The notes beneath the pieces were generated by a model. The model made no database searches. It worked only from the letters and a program-made list of their open reading frames with translations, and was not told the origin of the DNA. A DNA stretch of 64,000 bases from Pseudonocardia sp. TRM90224. GTDB lineage: Bacteria; Actinomycetota; Actinomycetes; Mycobacteriales; Pseudonocardiaceae. A program made the translations under genes and the position numbers. Location of the stretch: positions 62,001 through 126,000 of the forward strand of contig NZ_JAJGSX010000007.1 in the NCBI RefSeq assembly GCF_021245725.1, read 5' to 3'. Below, piece by piece: positions 34,805 to 43,593 of the stretch (position 1 is its first letter; the number at the start of each line of letters is the position of its first letter).

Positions 34805-35407
34805 GTGCTCGTCGTTCTCGACCTCATCGGTGTCGCGGTGTTCGCCGCGTCCGGCGCGCTGGCCGCCGTGCACGCCAGGCTGGACGTGTTCGGGGTGATC
34901 GTGCTGGCGGCCGTGACGGCGCTGGGCGGCGGCGTCGTGCGCGACGTGCTGATCGGCGTCACACCGCCGAGCACGCTGCGGCAGTGGCCTTACCTGCTGG
35001 TTCCGGCCGTGGTGGCGCTGCTGGTGTTCCGCTGGCACCCGGCGGTGGCCCGGCTGCGCCGCGGCGTCCAGCTCCTCGACGCGCTGGGACTGGCGCTCTT
35101 CGCGACCACCGGCACCGTCGCCGCGCTCGGGACGGGCGCGCCGGCCGTCACCGCCGCGCTGGTCGGGGTGATCACCGGCGTCGGCGGCGGCATGCTGCGC
35201 GACGTGCTGCTCAACGAGGTGCCGACCGTCCTGCGCCGCGAGATCTACGCGCTCGCGGCCGCGGGCGGCGCCGCCGTCGTGGTCGCGGGTCACCGGCTCG
35301 GGCTCCCCTCCGGGCCGGTGACCCTCGCGGCGGCCGCACTCGTCGCCACCGTGCGCGTGCTGGCGCTCTGGCGCCACTGGAACGCGCCGGTGGCCGGCCA
35401 CCTCTGA
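34805..35407 (+). CDS. TRIC/UPF0126-family membrane protein
   Basis: This 200-residue integral membrane protein has a duplicated three-helix unit. Each half carries a Gly-rich signature, VTALGGGVVRDVLIG and ITGVGGGMLRDVLLN, as in bacterial TRIC cation channels (YadS/UPF0126). Such proteins form potassium-permeable trimers or amino-acid carriers. The GTG start at 34805 comes directly after the family 3 palindrome. Codirectional with tctA, but the palindrome between may separate the transcripts. Confidence 0.88.
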   Translation: MLVVLDLIGVAVFAASGALAAVHARLDVFGVIVLAAVTALGGGVVRDVLIGVTPPSTLRQWPYLLVPAVVALLVFRWHPAVARLRRGVQLLDALGLALFATTGTVAALGTGAPAVTAALVGVITGVGGGMLRDVLLNEVPTVLRREIYALAAAGGAAVVVAGHRLGLPSGPVTLAAAALVATVRVLALWRHWNAPVAGHL

Positions 35408-35451
35408 CGCGTCGCCCTCGATGGTGAGAGGCACCGATCGGAGTTTGACGG

Positions 35452-36105
35452 TCAGACGCCCGCGCCGACCAGGTCCGCCAGCGCGCGACCGCGCTCCGCT
35501 GCGCGCTCGTGGGCCTGCGAGAGCGATTCGGCCGCGAGCGGGCGCAGCTCGGCCATCGCCGGCGTGACGTCGGCGAGGGTCAGCTCGGCCTCGACGACGG
35601 TGACGTCGGCGCCGAGCACGTCGGAGAGGATCCGGACGAGGTAGGGCGTCGCGTGGTCCCAGCCCTCGCGGGGCGTGCCGGCGCCGTAGCCGCCGCCGCG
35701 CGCGATCACGAGCGTGACGGGACGGTCGCCGAGCAGCTTGCCGCCCGCCTGCGCGCGGGGGTCGAGCAGCACGAGGTCGATCCAGTTCTTCAGGTGCTGC
35801 GAGACGCCGAAGTTGTAGAGCGAGGTCGCGACCACGATCACGTCGGACGCGAGCAGCTCGTCCACTAGCGCGACCGACAGCGCGGCGGCGGCCGCGTGCT
35901 GCGGCGAGCGTGGGGCCTGCGGGTCGTAGACGCCGGCCGCGGCCGAGGTCCACGCGGTCGGCGGGAGCGGCTCGGCGGTCAGGTCCCTGCGGACGACCGT
36001 GCCTTCCGGGTGCCGGCCGGTCCACGCCTTCTCCAACGTGTCGGCGACCTGGCGGCTCACCGAACCCTGCTGGCGGATGCTGCTGTCGAGACGGAAGAGC
36101 GTCAT
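35452..36105 (-). CDS. azoR: FMN-dependent NADH-azoreductase
   Basis: This 217-residue flavodoxin-fold reductase of the AzoR/NQO family starts FRLDSSIRQQGSVSRQVADT. ATSLYNFGVSQHLKNWIDLV is the FMN-binding signature and ARGGGYGAGTP the nearby loop. It reduces quinones or azo compounds with NAD(P)H. The ATG at 36105 has GGAGA at about 5 bases upstream. It is divergent from a MarR gene, a pairing common for quinone-responsive regulation. Confidence 0.87.
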   Translation of the reverse strand: MTLFRLDSSIRQQGSVSRQVADTLEKAWTGRHPEGTVVRRDLTAEPLPPTAWTSAAAGVYDPQAPRSPQHAAAAALSVALVDELLASDVIVVATSLYNFGVSQHLKNWIDLVLLDPRAQAGGKLLGDRPVTLVIARGGGYGAGTPREGWDHATPYLVRILSDVLGADVTVVEAELTLADVTPAMAELRPLAAESLSQAHERAAERGRALADLVGAGV

Positions 36106-36142
36106 GACTTCTCCACTACTCCAAGTGCGTGGTTGTGCTGTC

Positions 36143-36169
36143 CAGACGATGTTCTGCTTTGCAGACGAT
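36143..36169. promoter_or_regulatory. Direct repeats in azoR-marR promoter
   Basis: CAGACGAT occurs at 36143-36150 and 36162-36169, a 19-bp period, between the divergent azoR and marR starts, with TCTG half-sites between them. Candidate MarR binding region. Confidence 0.45.
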
Positions 36170-36217
36170 CGTGTCAACAGACAGTAGCCCAGGTCGCATT
36201 CCCGGTATGCTCGACGT

Positions 36218-36742
36218 GTGACCACCCCCGCCGGCGTCGAGACCGATCTCGGTTGGGCGCTCGGCACGGTGATGCGCACGTACCTGCGCATGGCCGACGC
36301 GCGCCTGGCCGGTATCCCCGGTGGCCCGCGCGGCTACCAGGTGCTGGCCTCCGCGTCCGACCCCGAGCTGAACAGCCAGCTGGCGCTCGCGAAGTACCTC
36401 GGCGTCGACCGCACGGTGATGACCTACTTGATCGACGACCTCGAGGGCGCCGGGCTCGTCGCGCGCGTCCCCGATCCGGCCGACCGCAGGGCCCGCCGGA
36501 TCGAGCTGACCGACGCGGGCACCGAGCGCCTCTGCCAGCTCGAACGGAGCCTGCGTGAGGCCGAGGAGCACCTGCTCGGCGCCCTGGAGCCGGAGGAGCG
36601 CGAGGTGCTGCGCACCCTCCTGCACCGCCTCGCCACCCGCGGCGAGCAGCAGCACAACGCGTGCGACGTCGCCGACATGCTCGACTCGGCAGGCCCCGCG
36701 GGCCCGCCCGCCGCACCCACGCGGCGCAAGCGCCGCCGCTGA
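36218..36742 (+). CDS. MarR-family regulator
   Basis: This 174-residue winged-helix repressor has recognition helix LGVDRTVMTYLIDDLEGAGL and wing PDPADRRARRIELTDAG, the MarR signature. A cysteine (NACDVAD) and a basic C-terminal tail RRKRRR follow; the Cys could act as a redox switch but this is speculation. It probably controls the divergent azoR and itself. The 3' end faces the ECF42 gene across a family 1 palindrome. Confidence 0.87.
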   Translation: MTTPAGVETDLGWALGTVMRTYLRMADARLAGIPGGPRGYQVLASASDPELNSQLALAKYLGVDRTVMTYLIDDLEGAGLVARVPDPADRRARRIELTDAGTERLCQLERSLREAEEHLLGALEPEEREVLRTLLHRLATRGEQQHNACDVADMLDSAGPAGPPAAPTRRKRRR

Positions 36743-36756
36743 CCCGACCCCCGTAG

Positions 36757-36825
36757 AAGTTCCCCACCGTTTTGTGCATCTGCGCGCCTCCAGGGCGCGC
36801 AAGTGCACAAAACGGTGGGGAAGTT
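36757..36825. repeat. Family 1 palindromic element, copy C
   Basis: 32-nt arms (36757-36788 and 36794-36825) match at 29 positions around a 5-nt loop. Outer arm CCCCACCGTTTTG, inner arm TGCATCTGCGCGCC. It lies between the convergent marR and ECF42 genes. Confidence 0.9.
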
Positions 36826-36832
36826 CGGGGTT

Positions 36833-38050
36833 CTAGCGCAGCGCGGCGGCCTTGCGTTCGAGGTAGGCGCGCTCGGGGAGGCTCGTGGTGCGGCGGGCGG
36901 CCTCGAGGTAGGAGGCCAGCGCGCCGGCCCTGTCGCCGATCAGCTCCTGGAGGTAGCCGCGCACGGCGTGCAGGCGGTGGTGGCGCGAGACGCGCTCGTC
37001 CTTCTCCAGCGGCTCCAGCAGCGCAAGCCCGGCCGCCGGGTCCTGCGCCTTCGCGACGGCGACCGCGTGGTTGAGCGTGACCATCGGATTCGGCGCGATC
37101 GTCTCCAGCACCCCGTACAGCACGACGATCTGCGCCCAGTCGGTGTCCTCGTCGCGCGCGGCCTCGGCGTGCACCGCCGCTATCGCGGCCTGCAGCTGGT
37201 ACGGACCGACCGCGGCGGTCGCGAGCGCGCCGCTGATCAGCGCGACGCCTTCGGCGATCTGCGCATGGTCCCAGCGGGCCCGGTCCTGGTCGGCGAGTGG
37301 GACCAGGCTGCCGTCCGCGCCGGTGCGGGCCGCGCGCCGGGCGTCGGTCAGCAGCATGAGCGCGAGCAGCCCTGTCACCTCGCCGTCCTCGGGCAGCGCC
37401 GCGCGCAGTTTCCGGGTGAGCCGGATCGCCTCCGTGGCCAGCTCGGGACGGTGCAGGTCGGCGCCGGACGACGCGGTGTAGCCCTCGTTGAAGATCAGGT
37501 ACAGGACGTGCAGCACCTCGGGGAGGCGTTCGGTCCCGGCCGGCAGGTGGAACCCGTCCGCCTGCTTGATCGACTTCTTGGCGCGGCTGATGCGCTGCGC
37601 CATCGTGGCCTCCGGCACGAAGAACGCGTGCGCGATCTCCGCGGTCGTCAGACCGCCGACGGCACGCAGCGTGAGCGCGATCTGCGACGGCGGCGAGAGC
37701 GCGGGGTGGCAGCACAGCAGGAGCAGCGTGAGGCTGTCGTCGACCGGCGCCGCCGCCTCGCCGGGACCGGCGCCGACCGGCTCGGGATCCAGGACGGCCA
37801 GCTCCGCCTCGCGCCGCCGTCGCGCGCTCTCGCTGCGCCACTCGTCGGTCAGCCGCCGCGTCGCGACCGTCAGCAGCCAGGCGCGCGGGTTGTCCGGCAG
37901 GCCGTCCCCCGGCCACTGCGTGGAGGCGGCCAGCAAGGCCTCCTGCACGGCGTCCTCGCACGCGTCGAACTGGCCGTGGCGGCGCACGAGCACGCCGAGG
38001 ACCTGCGGCGCGAGCTCGCGCAGCAGGTCCTCGATGCGGGTGCCCGTCAC
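36833..38050 (-). CDS. ECF42-type sigma factor with C-terminal helical domain
   Basis: This 405-residue RNA polymerase sigma factor has region 2 DACEDAVQEALLAASTQWPG and region 4 LTTAEIAHAFFVPEATMAQR, then a long C-terminal TPR-like/DUF6596 region (FNEGYTASSG onward) absent from ordinary ECFs. This layout and the adjacent DGPF/YCII gene define group ECF42, where the C-terminal domain, not an anti-sigma factor, is thought to control activity. The GTG start at 38050 overlaps the stop of the DGPF gene. Confidence 0.88.
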   Translation of the reverse strand: MTGTRIEDLLRELAPQVLGVLVRRHGQFDACEDAVQEALLAASTQWPGDGLPDNPRAWLLTVATRRLTDEWRSESARRRREAELAVLDPEPVGAGPGEAAAPVDDSLTLLLLCCHPALSPPSQIALTLRAVGGLTTAEIAHAFFVPEATMAQRISRAKKSIKQADGFHLPAGTERLPEVLHVLYLIFNEGYTASSGADLHRPELATEAIRLTRKLRAALPEDGEVTGLLALMLLTDARRAARTGADGSLVPLADQDRARWDHAQIAEGVALISGALATAAVGPYQLQAAIAAVHAEAARDEDTDWAQIVVLYGVLETIAPNPMVTLNHAVAVAKAQDPAAGLALLEPLEKDERVSRHHRLHAVRGYLQELIGDRAGALASYLEAARRTTSLPERAYLERKAAALR

Positions 38051-38415
38051 ATCTCCATGCCGGCGGAGAACATGACCGGCCGGACCTCGATGCCCAGCCC
38101 CTCTATGGCCGCGTCGGGGATCATCGCGGCCAGCTCGTAGGCGCGTTCCTCGCTCTCGACGTCGACGAAGTAGAAGCCGCCGATGTACTCCTTCGCCTCG
38201 ACGTAGGGCCCGTCGGTGACGACGGTCGAGCCGTTGCGGACGCTCACCACGACGGTGTTCGCCGGGTCGCCCAGCGCCTGCGTCCCGATCATCTCGCCGG
38301 ACTCCTTGATCGCCTCCATGAACGCGCCGTGCCCCTCCATGACCGCGTTGCGCTGCTCCCCGGTCAGGGCGTCGAACACGGCCGGGTTCTGGTGCATGAT
38401 CAGCAGGTACTTCAT
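38047..38415 (-). CDS. YCII/DGPF-family protein
   Basis: This 122-residue protein begins MKYLLIMHQNP and contains VVTDGPYVEAKEYIGGFYFV, the DGP(F/Y) motif of YCII-related proteins linked to ECF42 sigma factors. GAGGAG stands 5 bases before the ATG. Translational coupling to the sigma factor suggests it takes part in sensing or is a conserved target. The biochemical role is unknown. Confidence 0.87.
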   Translation of the reverse strand: MKYLLIMHQNPAVFDALTGEQRNAVMEGHGAFMEAIKESGEMIGTQALGDPANTVVVSVRNGSTVVTDGPYVEAKEYIGGFYFVDVESEERAYELAAMIPDAAIEGLGIEVRPVMFSAGMEM

Positions 38416-38518
38416 CGCTTCTCCTCGTGGTCGACCACCGCACCCGCGGTGGACACCGCAGGGTCGGAGCCGGGTGGCCGATCTCGACACGGACTCTCGA
38501 CACGGACCGTAGTGCGTC

Positions 38519-40381
38519 TCAGCGCACGCCCTGCTCCAGCTCCCCCGCGATCCGCCGCTGCACGGCGGCCACCGCTCGGAACGCCTCGCGCAGCGACGCC
38601 CGGGTGACGGCGGAGAGGTCCCGCGGGCGCACGAGGTCGTCGGGGACCTCGCCGGCGCGCAGCTGCTCGACCTGGTGCGCCAGCCGCAGCTGCAGCACCA
38701 GGTGGAACGCCTCTTCGAGGGTCGCGGCGGCGCCGGCGTCGAGCGTGCCCGCCGCAACCGCGGCACGCAGCCGTGCCGGCGTCGACGCGCTGGTGACGCC
38801 CGCGGCCATCCCGGCCCACCTGGCGAGGTCGACGATCGGGACCAGACCGCCGGACTTCAGGTCGAGCCGGCCGCGGCGCCGACCGGTGTGCTCGACGACG
38901 AAGTCGCGGAGGAAGCCCGTCGGCGGCCGGTGGGCCAGCGCGTACTTCCCGAGGAGCCGCAGCAGGTCGGGGTGGCGCCGCGCGTTGCGGAAGACGTCGG
39001 GGACTGCGGGGTCGACACGCAGCCCCCACACCGGGCGCGCGTCCACCATGAGCGAGACGAAGATCGGCGCCTTGGTCTGCGCCGGATCGGTGAGCCAGCC
39101 GCGCGCGGCCGCCTGCCACGCCTCGTACGAGCGCGCGAAGAGCCGGTTGCTCGCGACCGCCCCGTTGGAATCGGCCCGGAACCCGGCCGCGGCGAGCCCG
39201 TCGAGGACCCGCTCCGCCAGTGTCCGCCCGTAGGTCTCCGCCTCGTCCTCGTCGGCGGGCCCGACCCAGACGAGCCCGCTGTCCACGTCGGACGACGGCA
39301 CGGCCTCGCGGCGCGCGAGACTGCCCAGCGCGAGCCAGGTGAGCGGGCGCGGCGGGTTGCCCAGCTCGGCGACGACCAGCTCGATGAGCCGCCTGGTCAA
39401 CGCGTCGACGACCACCGACGTGATGCCGGCGATGTCGCTCGCCGCGACCTTCGCGTCGTGCAGGGCGATCACGGTCGCGGTGAGCCCCTGCGCGGCAGCC
39501 ACCAGCTCGGGCACGGTCGCGGCCCGCGCGATCGCTGCACGCAGCCCGAAGCTGCTGCGGGTGGTCGCGGCGACGACGTCGGCGTCCTCCAGCACACCGA
39601 GCAGCCGGCCCGTCGCGTCGAGCACGGGCACGTGGCGCACGCCGCGGTCGAGCATGTCGAGCAGCACCTCGCCGCCGAGCCGGTCGGCGGCCGTGGTCCA
39701 CGCCGGAGCGCTCATCGCGAGCCGGACGGGCGCCGCGGTGTCGGTGCCGTCGGCGATGACGGTGCGCAGGTCGCGGTCGGTGAGGATGCCGAGGCGGCCG
39801 TTTCCCGGTGGACCGTCGCCGAGGGGCACCACGACGGCCGTGGCGCCGCACCCGGTCATCCGCTGCGCGGCCTCGCGGATCGAGGTCTCCGCCGGCACCG
39901 TGCACAAGGGCGCCCTGATCAGCTCGCGGACCGGGCGTTGCGCGGCGTCGGGCCCGCTGTCGGGGCCGCTGTCGGGACGGGCAGCCGCGAGCAGTGTCGG
40001 GGCCAGCAGCGAGCGGGCGACGTACCGCAGGCCGGCCGGTCGGCCGAGCAGGTCGCGGACCGCGGCGGCGGGCAGCCGCAGGCACGTCGTCGGGCCGTGC
40101 GCGACGGCGGTGAACCCGATCGGCAGCCCGGCGAGCATCGCGGCGTGGCCGAACAGCTCGCCGGGGCCGAGCAGGTCGAGCACGCGCCCGGAGTGCACGA
40201 TCTCGACCGACCCGCTGCGGACCACCCGCACGTGCTCCGGCGGGCCTTCGCCGCGCACGAGGATCGACGCCCCGGCGGGGTGGTCCTCGGTCGTGGCCGT
40301 GGCGGCGAGCGCCGCCAGCTCGGCGGGTTCGAGACCGTCGAACGGCGGGTGCGCGCGCAGGAACTCCGCCTCGTCGGCCAC
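38519..40381 (-). CDS. cNMP-binding / CBS / DUF294 nucleotidyltransferase-like protein
   Basis: This 620-residue multidomain protein starts with a cyclic-nucleotide-binding domain (ILVRGEGPPEHVRVVRSGSV; DLLGPGELFGHAAMLAG). Next is a pair of CBS domains (PAETSIREAAQRMTGCGATA; RLGGEVLLDMLDRGVRHVPV), then a DUF294 putative nucleotidyltransferase with GSLARREAVPSSDVDSGLV, and a C-terminal DUF294_C helical domain. It resembles nucleotide-sensing signalling proteins near acetate/actP genes in other bacteria; no such gene is here. The GTG at 40381 has GAGGA 7 bases upstream; an ATG at 40399 is an alternative. Confidence 0.87.
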   Translation of the reverse strand: MADEAEFLRAHPPFDGLEPAELAALAATATTEDHPAGASILVRGEGPPEHVRVVRSGSVEIVHSGRVLDLLGPGELFGHAAMLAGLPIGFTAVAHGPTTCLRLPAAAVRDLLGRPAGLRYVARSLLAPTLLAAARPDSGPDSGPDAAQRPVRELIRAPLCTVPAETSIREAAQRMTGCGATAVVVPLGDGPPGNGRLGILTDRDLRTVIADGTDTAAPVRLAMSAPAWTTAADRLGGEVLLDMLDRGVRHVPVLDATGRLLGVLEDADVVAATTRSSFGLRAAIARAATVPELVAAAQGLTATVIALHDAKVAASDIAGITSVVVDALTRRLIELVVAELGNPPRPLTWLALGSLARREAVPSSDVDSGLVWVGPADEDEAETYGRTLAERVLDGLAAAGFRADSNGAVASNRLFARSYEAWQAAARGWLTDPAQTKAPIFVSLMVDARPVWGLRVDPAVPDVFRNARRHPDLLRLLGKYALAHRPPTGFLRDFVVEHTGRRRGRLDLKSGGLVPIVDLARWAGMAAGVTSASTPARLRAAVAAGTLDAGAAATLEEAFHLVLQLRLAHQVEQLRAGEVPDDLVRPRDLSAVTRASLREAFRAVAAVQRRIAGELEQGVR

Positions 40382-40552
40382 GCCGCCATCCTCGCCCATC
40401 GGGCCCGGCAACGGAATTCGCCGGTGGGCGGTCGTTTTCGAATGCGATCGTCAGCGCAATCCAGCTGACAGGTGTTTCACTCCCCCGTGGCATTCCTCGG
40501 CGGCCCCGAGTCCAGAAAACTGTGCGCTATCGCCGCGAGGAAGGCAGCATCC

Positions 40553-41920
40553 GTGTTCAGACCTGCGCGGCACGGCCTGCTGGCCTCCTCCGCGGCCCTC
40601 GCGGTCGCCATCAGCGGGCTCGGCGCACCCGCCGCGGTCGACCCCGTTCTGAGGCCCGGGACGACGTTCTTCACGCCACCGCCGAAACCGGAGGCGCTCA
40701 AGCACATCGCCGAGGTTGCCGCAGGTGGTGACGTTGCGCTCGCCGCCAAGCTCACCGACATGGTGACCACGCCGCAGGCGTACTGGCTCGCCGGCGACAA
40801 GCCGGCGAGCATCGAGCGCCGGGTGCGCACGGTCACCACCGCGGCGGCCGCGCTGGGCCAGGTGCCGGTGCTCGTCGCCTACAATATCCCTTTCCGCGAC
40901 TGCGCGCAGTTCTCCGCGGGCGGCGCCACGAATACCGCGGAATACCTCGATTGGATGGGCGCGTTCGCCAGGGGCATCGAGAACCGCAAGGCCGTGGTGC
41001 TGCTCGAACCCGACGGGCTGGGCATCATCCCGCACCACCGCAACATCCAGGGCGAGCCGGAATGGTGCCAGCCGAAGGAGGCCGACCCGGCCACCGCGGC
41101 CGCCGAGCGCTACACGCAGCTCAACAGGGCCGTCGACATGGTCACCGAGCTGCCCGGCACGAAGGTTTACCTCGACGGCACCCACCTGCACTGGCTCGGT
41201 GCCGGTGACACGGCCAAGCGGCTCGCCGCTGCCGGCGTCGACCGCACCGACGGGTTCTTCCTGAACGTGTCGAGCTTCGAGACCGACGCCTACAACGCCC
41301 GCTACGCGCTCTGGGTGAGCTCGTGCCTCGCCTTCGCGGCCAACCCGGACGACGGCGGATGGCGGCTCGGCCGTTACGAGTAGTGCGCTAGCCAGTACCA
41401 CCCCGCGAAGGTCGACGACGAGAGCACGTGGCACCTCACCGACAAGTGGTACGCCGACAGCCTCGGCAGGGCGCGCCCGACCACCCACTACGTCGCCGAC
41501 ACCAGCCGCAACGCCCGCGGCCCCTGGACGCCACCGGCCGCGCACCCGCCGGGTGACCCGCAGACGTGGTGCAACCCGCCCGACCGCGGCCTCGGGTTCA
41601 AACCGACCACCCGGACCGGCAACCCGCTGCTCGACGCCTACCTGTGGGTGAAGGTCCCCGGCGACTCCGACGGCGAGTGCAACCGCTGGAACCCGCCGGG
41701 CGCGATCGACCCCGTCCGCGGGAAGCACGACCCGCGCGCCGGAGCTTGGTTCCCCGACCTCGCCGTCGAGCTGGTGCGCAACGCCGGCCCGACGCGGCCG
41801 CCGGACGAGGCGCAGCTCTCCCCCGCGCTGCCGGAAGGCACAGGGGCGGAGCAGACGGGCGAGGACCCGAGCTGGCCCCACGTCGACCTCCCCGACGAGC
41901 GGCGCTGGCCCCAGCAGTAG
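40553..41920 (+). pseudogene. GH6 cellulase gene interrupted by in-frame TAG
   Basis: The frame encodes a secreted glycoside hydrolase family 6 enzyme (cellulose 1,4-beta-glucosidic cleavage). A signal peptide (VFRPARHGLLASSAALAVAI to APAA) follows a GTG start with AAGG about 9 bases upstream. Catalytic D116 in YNIPFRDC and D154 in LLEPDGLGII are present. A TAG at 41381-41383 (codon 277) follows WRLGRYE. The same frame continues with family sequence: CASQYHPAKVDDESTWHLTD, VADTSRNARGPW, WCNPPDRGLG and VKVPGDSDGEC, the last holding the catalytic base region. Likely a nonsense mutation (perhaps TGG to TAG), a sequencing error, or readthrough. Confidence 0.85.
41381..41383 (+). other. In-frame amber codon inside GH6 gene
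   Basis: TAG falls between two halves of one continuous GH6 reading frame, with no length change in flanking codons. A Trp (TGG) or another single-base-related codon at this site would restore the gene. Confidence 0.85.
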
Positions 41921-41952
41921 GGCGGCCCCGGCGGCCCCATGCGTTCCGCACG

Positions 41953-42015
41953 CGAGGGCAGGAAAGCCACTTTCCTGCCCTGTGAGGGCCGGAAAGTGGC
42001 TTTCCTGCCCTCCCC
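41953..42015. repeat. Family 2 palindromic element, copy e
   Basis: GGCAGGAAAGCCACTTTCCTG and the inverse CCGGAAAGTGGCTTTCCTG, flanked by GAGGG/CCCTC, so the whole 60 bp can form one hairpin. The 5' flank GCGTTCCGCACGCGAGGGCA is also found before copy f. It lies between the convergent GH6 and GMC genes. Confidence 0.9.
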
Positions 42016-42036
42016 AGCGCCGTGGCCGGGGCGCCG

Positions 42037-43593
42037 CTAGGCGCGAAGCAGGTCGGCCGCCTTCTCCCCGATCATCATGCAGGTGATGTTGGGGTTGATC
42101 GCCGGCAGGAACGGGAGGATCGACGCGTCCGCGACCCGCAGCCCCGTCACCCCCCGCACGCGCAGCTGCGGGTCGACGACGGCGTCCGGGTCGCTCGCCG
42201 GACCCATCTTCGCCGTGCTCGCGGGGTGGTAGACGGTGTTGTGGGTCTTGCGGATGTAGTCGACGAGGTCGTCGTCCGTGACGGCGTCCGGGCCGGGGGT
42301 GAGCTCGCGCGCCACCCAGTCCTTCAGCGCGGGCTGCTCCGCGATCCGCCGCGCCAGCCGCACCCCGGCGAGCATGACGGTCATGTCGTGGTCTTCGGGG
42401 TCCGTGAAGTAGCGCGGGTCGACCTTCGCGCGGTCGCGGAAGTCGAGCGACCGCAGCCGCACCGTGCCCCGCGACCGCCCGCGCGTGACGTTCGGGGTGA
42501 GGCAGAACCCGTTGTCGGTGGTCGGGTAGCCCCAGCGCACGGTGTTGAGGTCGAACGGGACCGAGCCGTAATGCATCATCAGGTCGGGCCGGTCGAGCCC
42601 CTCGCGGGTGCGGGTGAACAGCCCGATCTCCCACCACTGCGTGGAGCGGGTGACCATGGGCCGGGTCGCCTCCCACATGACGAGGCCCTCGACGTGGTCG
42701 TCGAGGTTCGCCCCGACGCCGGGCGCGTCCACCAGCACCTCGACGCCCATCTCACGCAGGTGCGCCGACGGTCCGATGCCCGAGAGCATCAGCAGCTTCG
42801 GCGTGTCGATGGCGCCCGCGGAGAGCACCACTTCGCGCCGCGCCGTGACGGTGTGCCGGCCGGGTCCGATGTCCTGCTGGTACTCGACGCCCGTCGCGCG
42901 CCGGCCGCCGTCCTCGTCGCCGAAGAGCACCCGCGACGCCCACGCCCCGGTCCGGATCTCCAGGTTGGGTCGGGAGCCCATGATCGGGTGCAGGTAGCTC
43001 ACCGACGCCGAGGCACGCGTGCCGTCGGGCAGCTGGTTGATCTGGAAGAACCCGGCGCCCTCGCACACCGTCGTGCCCTCGTTGAACCGCACGGTCGGCA
43101 GCCCGACGGCCGCCGCGGCCTCCAGCACGGCGACACCGCACGGGTCGTCGGCCGGGATCTGCATGAGGTTGACCGGGCCGGAGCGCCCGTGGCCGTCCCA
43201 CTCGCCGTCGTTGGTCTCCAGCCGCTTCAGCAGCGGGAAGCACTCGTCGGCGCTCCAGCCCTCGCACCCGGACGCCGCCCACTCGTCGAGGTCCTCGCGC
43301 GGCGTCCAGAACGCGATGCACGAGTTGTGCGACGAGCACCCGCCCAACACCTTCGCCCTGGCGTGGCGCAGGAAGCTGTTGCCCCGCTCCTGCGGCTCGA
43401 CCAGGTAGTCCCAGTCGTAGCCGGAGTCGAGCAGCGCCATCCAGTCGGTCAGCTTGAGGATGTTCTGGTCGCCGACGTCGCTCGGGCCCGCCTCCAGGAG
43501 GCACACCGTCACGGACGGGTCCTCCGACAGCCGCGCGGCGAGCGCGCAGCCCGAGGAGCCACCGCCGACGATCACGTAGTCGAACTCGCTCAC
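42037..43593 (-). CDS. GMC-family flavoprotein (choline-dehydrogenase-like)
   Basis: This 518-residue FAD oxidoreductase has the dinucleotide fold YVIVGGGSSGCALAARLSED, the two GMC signatures (GGCSSHNSCIAFWTP region and GAIDTPKLLMLSGIG), active-site His in VYHPASTAKMG and the final INPNITCMMIGEKAADL. In this setting, next to a betaine-aldehyde-type dehydrogenase and a betaine-type Rieske oxygenase, choline oxidation to betaine aldehyde is the likely reaction, but other alcohols are possible. The GTG start overlaps the permease stop (GTGA at 43590-43593). Confidence 0.87.
   Translation of the reverse strand: MSEFDYVIVGGGSSGCALAARLSEDPSVTVCLLEAGPSDVGDQNILKLTDWMALLDSGYDWDYLVEPQERGNSFLRHARAKVLGGCSSHNSCIAFWTPREDLDEWAASGCEGWSADECFPLLKRLETNDGEWDGHGRSGPVNLMQIPADDPCGVAVLEAAAAVGLPTVRFNEGTTVCEGAGFFQINQLPDGTRASASVSYLHPIMGSRPNLEIRTGAWASRVLFGDEDGGRRATGVEYQQDIGPGRHTVTARREVVLSAGAIDTPKLLMLSGIGPSAHLREMGVEVLVDAPGVGANLDDHVEGLVMWEATRPMVTRSTQWWEIGLFTRTREGLDRPDLMMHYGSVPFDLNTVRWGYPTTDNGFCLTPNVTRGRSRGTVRLRSLDFRDRAKVDPRYFTDPEDHDMTVMLAGVRLARRIAEQPALKDWVARELTPGPDAVTDDDLVDYIRKTHNTVYHPASTAKMGPASDPDAVVDPQLRVRGVTGLRVADASILPFLPAINPNITCMMIGEKAADLLRA

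Noticed and set aside
41648..41920. Separate small gene starting at an internal GTG after the amber codon
   Set aside because: It is in frame with, and continues, the GH6 sequence. There is no ribosome-binding site and the GTG lies in the middle of a conserved family motif.
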